DNA of 64,000 nt from assembly GCF_010975005.1 (NCBI RefSeq), contig NZ_JAAIVC010000006.1, forward strand, positions 1-64,000. The letters are read 5' to 3'. The notes below the pieces were generated by a model, which saw only the letters and a program-made list of their open reading frames with translations, was not told where the DNA came from and ran no database searches. The stretch comes from Caulobacter sp. 17J65-9. Its GTDB lineage: Bacteria > Pseudomonadota > Alphaproteobacteria > Caulobacterales > Caulobacteraceae. Positions 45,370 to 52,270 of the stretch are shown in pieces; the stretch's first letter is position 1, and every line of letters begins with the position of its first letter. The position numbers and the translations under genes were made by a program.

Positions 45370-46249
45370 GGCCGTCCGCAGAAGGAGCGGCGACGCGCCG
45401 CTGGTGCGCGAGCTGATCACGCCCGAAGGCGTCGATCTTCGGCTTCAGCTGGGCGACGCCGGCCAGCGCGCGGCCGCCTTCCTGCTGGACGGCGCGTTCA
45501 TCGTCCTGGCCCTGATCGTCGTGTCCATCGCCGCGATCGGCGCGGCAATCGCCTCCGGCTTCAAGGAGGCCGGCGCGGAGATCGCCCTGATCGTCTGGCT
45601 GCTGGGCTTCTTCCTGCTCCGCAACGCCTACTTCCTGGCCTTCGAGCTGACGCCCCGGGCCGCCACGCCCGGCAAGCGGATCATGGGCCTGCGCGTGGCC
45701 GCGCGCGACGGCGGCCGGCTGACCGCCGACGCCGTCTTCGCCCGCAACGCGCTGCGCGAACTGGAGGTGTTCCTGCCCATGTCGGTGCTGGCCGCCCAGG
45801 CCCAGAACGGCGACGTCGAGGGCTGGATGTGGCTGCTGGCCCTGATCTGGAGCTGCATCTTCGTCTTCATGCCGCTGTTCAACCGCGACCGCCTGCGCTG
45901 CGGCGACCTGGTGGGCGGCACCTGGGTGGTGCGCACGCCCAAGCGCAAGCTGGAGCAGGACCTCGCCGACGACGCCGCCCTGCGCCTGAAGCGCTTCGCC
46001 TTCAGCCCGGCCCAGCTGGACGCCTACGGGGTGAAGGAGCTGCACGTGCTGGAGGACGTCCTGCGCGTGCGCCACCGCGCCACCATGTCAGAGGTGGCCG
46101 ACCGCATCCGCCGCAAGATCGAGTGGGTGGCCGCGCCCAACGAGGACGCCGAGGACTTCCTGAACGCCTACTACGCCGCCCTGCGCGGCCGGCTGGAGGC
46201 GCGCCTGCTGATGGGCAAGCGCCGCGCCGACAAGCACGACAAGAGCTGA
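45356..46249 (+). CDS. RDD-family membrane protein
   Basis: 297 residues. The RDD domain (about 25-190) has DAGQRAAAFLLDGAFIVLALIVV, membrane helices, and the motif ATPGKRIMGLRVAARDGGRLTADAVFARNALRELE, then FMPLFNRDRLRCGDLVGGTWVV. A cytoplasmic C-terminal helical tail follows (RLKRFAFSPAQLDAYGVKELHVLEDVLR). Overlaps the SpoIIM-like gene by 14 bases and is the last gene of the operon. RDD proteins of this cluster may transport or regulate something unknown. Confidence 0.92.
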   Translation: MARAEAVRRRSGDAPLVRELITPEGVDLRLQLGDAGQRAAAFLLDGAFIVLALIVVSIAAIGAAIASGFKEAGAEIALIVWLLGFFLLRNAYFLAFELTPRAATPGKRIMGLRVAARDGGRLTADAVFARNALRELEVFLPMSVLAAQAQNGDVEGWMWLLALIWSCIFVFMPLFNRDRLRCGDLVGGTWVVRTPKRKLEQDLADDAALRLKRFAFSPAQLDAYGVKELHVLEDVLRVRHRATMSEVADRIRRKIEWVAAPNEDAEDFLNAYYAALRGRLEARLLMGKRRADKHDKS

Positions 46250-46256
46250 GGCGGCC

Positions 46257-47006
46257 TCAGTCGAACGCGGCGGCGAGCGTCTCGGCGCCTTCGCCTTCCC
46301 AGGCGGTTCTGAGCTCGTAATAGATCGTCGCGACGACGACGGAGCTGACCAGAGTCACACCCGCCATGGAGAAGGCGGCGATAGCGACCCGCACGTAGCC
46401 CCAAGTCGCGCCCGTCGCCACTGCGCCCACGATCAGTCCGAACCAGCAGACGAGCCCCATCAGGGAAAAGGCCGCAAGCAGGCCGAAAACCGGCCAGCGG
46501 TTCCCCCGCGTGAGCCGAACGCTCCGCTGGAAGCTCGCGAAAACCCCTCGCCGTTCGATGACGAGGGCTGGCGCCGCGGCCACCCACAGAACGGCTAGGA
46601 CCAGCCCGGGGACGACCATAAGCAGGCCACCCAGGATCAGCGCCAAGGCTAAGATAAGAGAGAGCCCGAGAAGCGGGAGGAGACGGGCGAAGCCCTCCGT
46701 GAGGCATCGGGCGAGCGACGCGCGCTGCCCCTGGAGGTCGCGCACTGCACCGTAAACGATCGTGGCCTGCAGCAAGCACGCGCTCACGAGGATCGCGCCT
46801 GCGGCCACGAAGACATACGGGACAGCCGCCCCGGGCGACACCGAGTACGCGTATCGGAAACCGACGCCGAACAGGGCGCGCGGCGCAAAGCCCAAAGCCG
46901 CCGTGAGGACGGCGAAAGTCACGCAATTCCGCCGGAGCGCCCCGAACACCCGGCGCACGACGCGCGCCATCTCGAACCGCCCCACGGGCGCCGTCGCTAT
47001 AGCCAC
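46257..47006 (-). CDS. Tandem membrane protein paralog 5 (last of array)
   Basis: 249 residues with about six membrane helices; GTG start. Opening GRFEMARVVRRVFGALRRN and the pair QRASLARCLTEGFARLLPLL and IERRGVFASFQRSVRLTRGNRWPVFGLL are the family landmarks, shared by four more copies upstream. The middle helices and the VVPGLVLAVLWVAAAPALV segment resemble the glycerophosphoryl-diester-phosphodiesterase membrane domain (PF10110). The C-terminus is more divergent (LRTAWEGEGAETLAAAFD) than in the other copies. It converges on the RDD gene. Confidence 0.8.
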   Translation of the reverse strand: MAIATAPVGRFEMARVVRRVFGALRRNCVTFAVLTAALGFAPRALFGVGFRYAYSVSPGAAVPYVFVAAGAILVSACLLQATIVYGAVRDLQGQRASLARCLTEGFARLLPLLGLSLILALALILGGLLMVVPGLVLAVLWVAAAPALVIERRGVFASFQRSVRLTRGNRWPVFGLLAAFSLMGLVCWFGLIVGAVATGATWGYVRVAIAAFSMAGVTLVSSVVVATIYYELRTAWEGEGAETLAAAFD

Positions 47007-47019
47007 CCCGGTCGCTCCC

Positions 47020-47841
47020 TCAGTCGAACGTGTCGTCGACCGGCGTGGTCCTGGTCGCCTTCAGCTCCCAGTAGATCGACGCGACGCCGAGCCCGGTGAT
47101 CAGCGACATCACCGCGCCCACGAGCGACCGCGAGCCTGCGGCGGCCAGGGTCAGCAGGCCGGGGTTCTGGGGAATGGAGCTCCCCAGCATGTTCATGCTC
47201 GTGTCCAGCCCCGCGTAGGCGGCGGCCAGGCCCAGCCGGCTCGCCGCCTCGCGCAGGACCCAGCTGATCAGCAGGCCGGCGATCACGAGGCCGAACACGG
47301 GCCAGCGACGGCCCTTGGTGAGCCGGGCGCTGCGCCTCAGGCACTCGACCGCATCGAGCCGCTCGATCACCAGCATCGGCGCCGCGGCGATCCAGATCGT
47401 GGCCAGGAACAGGGCCGGCGCGATCAGCAGCACGGCGCCGGCCGCGAGAGCCAGGGTCATCAGGACGCCCAGGCCGACCAGCGGGAAGACGAAGCGCAGG
47501 CCCGCGTACAGCAGCACGTCCAGGCTGGTGCGCCGGCCGTTCAGGTCGCCGATCGCGGCGTAGATCAGGGCCGCCTGCAGCACCGCCCAGCCCAGCACGC
47601 TGCCGACCGCGCCAAGCGCGAAGGCGATCACCGCGGGCGCGCCTGAAACGCCGAGCGCCGCCGAGATGCCGAACGTGCTCATCCCCCAGTACATCGCCGC
47701 CTGCGGCAGGGCCGCGAACACGAAGCCGAACCAGAGGAAGACGGCGAGGTTGCGCCTCAGCAGCCCCAGGGTGCGCCTCACCACCCGCATCATGTCGAAG
47801 CGCGTCGGCGCTTCCGTGTCCTCGATCTCGACAGCAACCAT
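47020..47841 (-). CDS. Tandem membrane protein paralog 4
   Basis: 273 residues, about six membrane helices. Opening TRFDMMRVVRRTLGLLRRN, then LNGRRTSLDVLLYAGLRFVFPLVGLG and IERLDAVECLRRSARLTKGRRWPVFGLVIAG. The C-terminal EGVGVEALASVFD consensus of the array is replaced by LKATRTTPVDDTFD. Starts 47 bases after copy 3 and ends 13 bases before copy 5. The function is unknown; the shared LTKG/LTRG-RWPVFGL block suggests one conserved fold. Confidence 0.8.
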   Translation of the reverse strand: MVAVEIEDTEAPTRFDMMRVVRRTLGLLRRNLAVFLWFGFVFAALPQAAMYWGMSTFGISAALGVSGAPAVIAFALGAVGSVLGWAVLQAALIYAAIGDLNGRRTSLDVLLYAGLRFVFPLVGLGVLMTLALAAGAVLLIAPALFLATIWIAAAPMLVIERLDAVECLRRSARLTKGRRWPVFGLVIAGLLISWVLREAASRLGLAAAYAGLDTSMNMLGSSIPQNPGLLTLAAAGSRSLVGAVMSLITGLGVASIYWELKATRTTPVDDTFD

Positions 47842-47888
47842 CGTTCATTCCCCCCAGAATGAATTACGCCGGCCCGCAGGCCGTCCCT

Positions 47889-48638
47889 TCAGTCGAACAC
47901 CGCCGCCAGCGGCCCCTCGCCCAGCCCTTCCTTGGCGGCGCGCAGTTCGTAGTAGAGCGTCGCGGCTCCGACGGCCCCGACCACGCCGGCGAGCGCCGGG
48001 GTCACGCCCTTGGCGCAGACGACCGCGAGCAGATAGGCGGCGTCCGGGGCCTGCTCCGCGAGCCGGCCGAACACCCACATGCCCCCGCGCTCCAGAATGA
48101 TCTGGACCACGACCAGGCCGAGGATCTCCCAGCGATGGCCGCGGGTCAGCTCCGCGCTGCGCTGGAAGGCTTCGATCACGCCGCGTCCCTCGACCATCAG
48201 GGCCGGCCCGCCGACCGCCCAGGCCGTCAGCATCATCAGCCCCGGAACGAGGAGCAGGACCGCGCCGGCCGCCTGGGCCAGGCCCGCCAGGACCAGGAAG
48301 CCGGTCAGCGGCGCGAAGACCGCTAGCGCAGCCTTGAACGCCCCGCGCGGCCGCTTGCCGTTCAGGGTCCCGATGGTGGAATGGATGGCGATCCCCTGCA
48401 TCAGGGCGAGGCCCACGAACCAGGCGGCGACCAGGGCCAGGCAGGCCGCCCACCAGCCCCCGCTCCCGGTCTCCAGGTCGCTATAGAACAGCAGCCAGAC
48501 CCCGGCCGCCTGCGGCGCGCCCAGAAACACGAGCGCCGCAAGCCAGATCGCCGGCCTGCGGACCAAGACGCCCAGCGTTCGCGTCACGACCCGGCCGACC
48601 TCGAACGAGGCCGCCGGGCCCGCCGTCACTGCAACCAT
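47889..48638 (-). CDS. Tandem membrane protein paralog 3
   Basis: 249 residues. Opening ASFEVGRVVTRTLGVLVRRPAIWLAALVFLGAPQAAG, then LNGKRPRGAFKAALAVFAPLTGFL and VEGRGVIEAFQRSAELTRGHRWEILGLVVV, ending YYELRAAKEGLGEGPLAAVFD. An internal Arg/Glu-rich loop (IILERGGMWVFGRLAEQ) is unique to this copy. The ATG nearest to the signal-like start was used; an upstream TTG is possible. An intrinsic terminator separates it from copy 2. Confidence 0.8.
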   Translation of the reverse strand: MVAVTAGPAASFEVGRVVTRTLGVLVRRPAIWLAALVFLGAPQAAGVWLLFYSDLETGSGGWWAACLALVAAWFVGLALMQGIAIHSTIGTLNGKRPRGAFKAALAVFAPLTGFLVLAGLAQAAGAVLLLVPGLMMLTAWAVGGPALMVEGRGVIEAFQRSAELTRGHRWEILGLVVVQIILERGGMWVFGRLAEQAPDAAYLLAVVCAKGVTPALAGVVGAVGAATLYYELRAAKEGLGEGPLAAVFD

Positions 48639-48655
48639 CAAGCTTACCCGATAAG

Positions 48656-48680
48656 AAAAACGCCGGCCCGAAGGCCGGCG
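48656..48680 (-). terminator. Rho-independent terminator after paralog 2
   Basis: On the minus strand CGCCGGCC pairs with GGCCGGCG around TTCG and is followed by TTTTT. It ends the transcript of paralog 2, so paralog 3 probably has its own promoter. Confidence 0.88.
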
Positions 48681-48687
48681 CTTCGCG

Positions 48688-49470
48688 TCAGTCGAACACC
48701 GAGGCCAGGGCCTCGACGCCCACGCCTTCCTTGGCGGAGCGCAGTTCGTAGTAGATCGCCGCGATCCCCGCAGTGCCGACCAGGCTGGTGAACACGCTGG
48801 CCACGCCCTGGCCGAGCGCCGAGCCGAGGACCTGGCCGGTCGGGCCGCCGATCATGCCGATCACGCCCGCCACGCCGCCGAGCATCGCGCCGACGAGCCA
48901 GGTGACGACCAGATAAGCGACCCCCAGGCCGAAGATGGCCCAGCGGTTTCCGCGCGTCAGGTCGGCGCTGCGCCCGAAGGTTTCGGTCACGCCGCGCTGT
49001 TCGACGACCAGCACCGGGGCGGCGACGGCCCAGGCCACCGACAACATGATCCCCGGAACGATCAGCAGCAGGTAGCCGACCATGAAGGCCAGACCCATGA
49101 GGATGCCCAGGCCCAGCAGCGGCAGCATGAAGCGCCCGCCGGTCGACAGGGCCGAGCCGAAGGTGACGCGCTTGCCGTTCAGATCGGCCACCGTCCCGTG
49201 GGTGAGCGCCGCCTGCAGGACGAAGGTGCCCACGAACATGGCCAGGCCGCCGAGCGCCATCAGCGGGAAACTCGCGAAGTTCGGAGCGCCGCTCGCCGCG
49301 CTGAGGCCCATGGACCCGGCGCCCCAGTAGAGCAACACCTGCGGCAGGCCCGAAAGCAGGACCGCCAGGGCGCCGAAGGTCTGGGCGTTGCGGCCCAGGA
49401 CCCCGAAGGTCCGTTGCACCACCCGCCCCATGTCGAAGCGCCCGACGCCGTCTGCTGTAACAGCCACCAT
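48688..49470 (-). CDS. Tandem membrane protein paralog 2
   Basis: 260 residues with about six membrane helices. Opening GRFDMGRVVQRTFGVLGRNAQTFGALAVLL, then LNGKRVTFGSALSTGGRFMLPLLGLG, VPGIMLSVAWAVAAPVLVVEQRGVTETFGRSADLTRGNRWAIFGLG and the C-terminal YYELRSAKEGVGVEALASVFD. Glycine-rich AMLGGVAGVIGMIGGPTGQ forms a loop between the last helices. Closest in sequence to copy 1. Confidence 0.82.
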   Translation of the reverse strand: MVAVTADGVGRFDMGRVVQRTFGVLGRNAQTFGALAVLLSGLPQVLLYWGAGSMGLSAASGAPNFASFPLMALGGLAMFVGTFVLQAALTHGTVADLNGKRVTFGSALSTGGRFMLPLLGLGILMGLAFMVGYLLLIVPGIMLSVAWAVAAPVLVVEQRGVTETFGRSADLTRGNRWAIFGLGVAYLVVTWLVGAMLGGVAGVIGMIGGPTGQVLGSALGQGVASVFTSLVGTAGIAAIYYELRSAKEGVGVEALASVFD

Positions 49471-49620
49471 CTCAATCCCCCGTGATCACAACTGCACCGG
49501 CCCGACGCCGGCGCGGGAAACACCAAACCCAGTCGTCTTAGATCGCCCCCGTGGCGGACAGCCCGCTCAGCGACGGAAATGCGCCGAACACGGCCGAAGA
49601 CCGCGCCGGCGCAGGCCTCG

Positions 49621-50391
49621 TCAATCGAACACCGAGGCCAGGGCTTCGACGCCCACGCCTTCCTTGACCGCCCGCAGTTCGCAGTAGATCGCCGCGCCCC
49701 CGGCCGAGCCGACCACCGAGGTGACGACCGTGATCGCCGCCATGACCAGCGCCTGGACGACTGTCACGCCAGCGGTCTGGCCCGAAACCACGCCGCCAGC
49801 GGCGAGCCCCATCGACAGGCCGATGACCACGATCGAATAGACGGCAATCAGGCCGAACACCGGCCAGCGGCTGCCCTTGGTCAGACGGCTGCTGCGCGAC
49901 AGGCTCTCGCCGACGCCCTTGTTCTCCATCACCACGGCGGGGACGGCCACCGCCCAGGCGGCCATCAGCATGCAGCCCGGAACGATCAGCAGCACGAAGG
50001 CCAGCCCGAGCCCCAGGCCCATCACGATCGCCAGGCCGAACAGGGCCAGGAAGTTGCGCAGGCCGACCTGCAAGGCCGCCTCGAGCGAGGGCTTCTTTCC
50101 GTTCAGATCCTTGACGGTGCAGTAGATGATCGCCGCCTGCAGGGTGTAGCTGCAGACCGTGGTGACCACCCACCCGACGATGCTGACCATGACGTTGGTG
50201 AAGCTCGCCGCCTCGGTGCGCACTTGCTGGCCGCCCAGCGTCACGACCAGATAGGGAAGCGCGCCGAACACCACGGCCAGTCCGCAGAACGGGATCAGAT
50301 TGCGCCGGATCACCCCGAAGGTGCGCCGCACCACCCGGGCCATGTCGAAACGCCCGGCCGGGCCTTCCGCGAAGAGTTCAGCCGCAACCAT
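49621..50391 (-). CDS. Tandem membrane protein paralog 1 (first of array)
   Basis: 256 residues with about six membrane helices. Opening GRFDMARVVRRTFGVIRRNLIPFCGLAVVFGALPYLV, then LNGKKPSLEAALQVGLRNFLALFGLAIVM, VPGCMLMAAWAVAVPAVVMENKGVGESLSRSSRLTKGSRWPVFGL and a C-terminal YCELRAVKEGVGVEALASVFD. It is the most upstream copy of five on the minus strand, preceded by the divergent flavoprotein gene. The start is the ATG nearest the conserved opening; a longer frame adds 12 residues. Confidence 0.82.
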   Translation of the reverse strand: MVAAELFAEGPAGRFDMARVVRRTFGVIRRNLIPFCGLAVVFGALPYLVVTLGGQQVRTEAASFTNVMVSIVGWVVTTVCSYTLQAAIIYCTVKDLNGKKPSLEAALQVGLRNFLALFGLAIVMGLGLGLAFVLLIVPGCMLMAAWAVAVPAVVMENKGVGESLSRSSRLTKGSRWPVFGLIAVYSIVVIGLSMGLAAGGVVSGQTAGVTVVQALVMAAITVVTSVVGSAGGAAIYCELRAVKEGVGVEALASVFD

Positions 50392-50501
50392 TTGATTCCC
50401 CCACTTCACTGGGGCCGAAACTAGCACGCAACTTGAGCGTGCGTGTTAATGCGCGCCGTTGACCGGGCCTCGACCTACGGATACGGCCCTCCCCCGGCCG
50501 G

Positions 50502-51707
50502 ATGCCCAGGGGCGCGAGCGTTTTGACTTCCTACGACGTGGTGGTGATCGGCGCGGGCGCGGCCGGCATGATGTGCGCGGCCGAGGCCGGCAAGCGCGGC
50601 CGGCGGGTGCTGATCGTCGACCACGCCGACAAGCCGGGTGAGAAGATCCGCATCTCCGGCGGCGGGCGCTGCAACTTCACCAATCTGCGCGCCAGCCCGG
50701 CCCAGTTCCTGTCGGCCAACCCGCGTTTCTGCATCTCGGCGCTCAGCCGCTACACCCAGCATGACTTCCTCAAGCTGGTCGAGCGGTACGGCATCGCCTG
50801 GCACGAGAAGACGCTCGGCCAGCTGTTCTGCGACGACTCGGCCCGGCAGATCATCGACATGATGCTCTCGGAGATGCGCGCCGTCGGGGTGGAGCTGCGG
50901 CTGGGCACGTCGGTCACCCGCGTGGCCAAGGCCGACGACGGCTTCGAGGTGTCCCTGTCGAATGGAACGGCGCGCTGCCGCTCGCTGGTGGTGGCCACCG
51001 GCGGCAAGTCGATCCCGAAGATGGGCGCGACCGGCTTCGGCTACGACCTGGCGCAGTACTTCGGCCTGCGCCTGGTCGAGACCCGCCCGGCGCTGGTCCC
51101 CCTCACCTTCGAGGTCGGCCTGCTGGAGCGGCTCAAGCCCCTGGCCGGGGTGGCGGTCGACCCAACCGTGATCGGCTGCGCCAAGACCCGCTTCGAAGAG
51201 GCCATGCTGTTCACCCACCGGGGCCTCAGCGGGCCGGCGGTGCTGCAGATCTCCTCCTACTGGCGCGAGGGCCAGGAAATCGTCGTCGACATGGCCCCGG
51301 GCGTGGACCTGTTCGAGGAGCTGCGCGCCGCGCGTCGCGAGCGCGCCCGCCAGGCCCTGGTCACCGTGCTGTCCGACCGCCTGCCCCGGCGCCTCGCCCA
51401 GCACATCGTCGAGACCGAAGGCGCCGCGGCCGGCAATGTCGGCGACCTGTCCGACAAGGTGCTACGCCGGGTGGCCGTGGCCGTGAACGCCTGGCGGGTA
51501 AAGCCGGTCGGCTCGGAGGGCTATCGGACGGCCGAAGTGACCCTGGGCGGGGTCGACACCCGCGACCTCGATTCCAAGACGATGGCGGCCCGCGACGTGC
51601 CGGGCCTGTATTTCGTCGGCGAGGTGGTCGACGTCACCGGCTGGCTGGGCGGCTACAATTTCCAGTGGGCCTGGTCGTCGGGCTGGGTGGCCGGGCAGAC
51701 GGCTTAA
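50502..51707 (+). CDS. HI0933-family flavoprotein (BaiN/YhiN-like)
   Basis: 401 residues. FAD motif DVVVIGAGAAGMMCAAEAGKRGRRVLIVD, family signature GEKIRISGGGRCNFTNLRASP, LVVATGGKSIPKMGATGFGYDLA, and the C-terminal GLYFVGEVVDVTGWLGGYNFQWAWSSGWVAGQ. A predicted oxidoreductase with unknown substrate. Start: the ATG is used here, but a TTG seven codons later with a possible SD is an alternative. It is divergent from the membrane array and ends 7 bases before a convergent gene. Confidence 0.92.
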   Translation: MPRGASVLTSYDVVVIGAGAAGMMCAAEAGKRGRRVLIVDHADKPGEKIRISGGGRCNFTNLRASPAQFLSANPRFCISALSRYTQHDFLKLVERYGIAWHEKTLGQLFCDDSARQIIDMMLSEMRAVGVELRLGTSVTRVAKADDGFEVSLSNGTARCRSLVVATGGKSIPKMGATGFGYDLAQYFGLRLVETRPALVPLTFEVGLLERLKPLAGVAVDPTVIGCAKTRFEEAMLFTHRGLSGPAVLQISSYWREGQEIVVDMAPGVDLFEELRAARRERARQALVTVLSDRLPRRLAQHIVETEGAAAGNVGDLSDKVLRRVAVAVNAWRVKPVGSEGYRTAEVTLGGVDTRDLDSKTMAARDVPGLYFVGEVVDVTGWLGGYNFQWAWSSGWVAGQTA

Positions 51708-51714
51708 AATCCGG

Positions 51715-52218
51715 TCAAGCCGCGTCGGCTCCGCTCACGGGCGCCACGCTTGCCTTCGTCACTTTGCCGTATAGCCGCAAAAGAGCACCGTAGGCATGTC
51801 CGTGCCGGGTGGTTCCGGGAAACACGCCAATCCGCTCCAATTCGCCGCTCGCACAGCCCAGTCGATATTGAACAAGTTTTAGCTCTCGTCCCGCAACCGG
51901 ACGTCCGGGGTTTAGGGCGATTGATATCCCGTCAGTAATCGCCTCGGCGAAGCCGTTCAGCTCTGCAGCACCCTTCTCGTTCCCGCGCGCCGCCGCGAGG
52001 TCAGCATGCGTTCGGAACGCTGCGCGCGTTTCATACAGGACTTCCCGGTCGCGATCCTTACGCATCGAGAGATAGATCGCACCGGCAGCGGCGGCCGCTA
52101 GCACCAAGGCCAGTTCGGTCATAGTCGTTCCAATCGGCGCACCTTGCGCGAGAGCGTCGCCTATAACCGGCGAAAGCTTGTCCAAAAGCAAAGCCGCGAG
52201 CTCTTCAACGGTCCCCAT
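51715..52218 (-). CDS. Membrane-anchored hypothetical protein
   Basis: 167 residues from an ATG (MGTVEELAALLLDKLSPVIGDALAQG). One membrane helix (MTELALVLAAAAAGAIYLSM) and a soluble part follow, with YETRAAFRTHADLAAARGNEKGAAELNGFAEAITDGI and LKLVQYRLGCASGELERIGVFPG. An ORF extension upstream was rejected because it covers the promoter of the divergent protease. It is less GC-rich than its neighbours, which may mean a foreign origin. No family recognised. Confidence 0.65.
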   Translation of the reverse strand: MGTVEELAALLLDKLSPVIGDALAQGAPIGTTMTELALVLAAAAAGAIYLSMRKDRDREVLYETRAAFRTHADLAAARGNEKGAAELNGFAEAITDGISIALNPGRPVAGRELKLVQYRLGCASGELERIGVFPGTTRHGHAYGALLRLYGKVTKASVAPVSGADAA

Positions 52219-52270
52219 TGGACGCCGCCCCCGCGACTCGCTAGCGTCACCGCAGTCGGGGAGCCTACCA

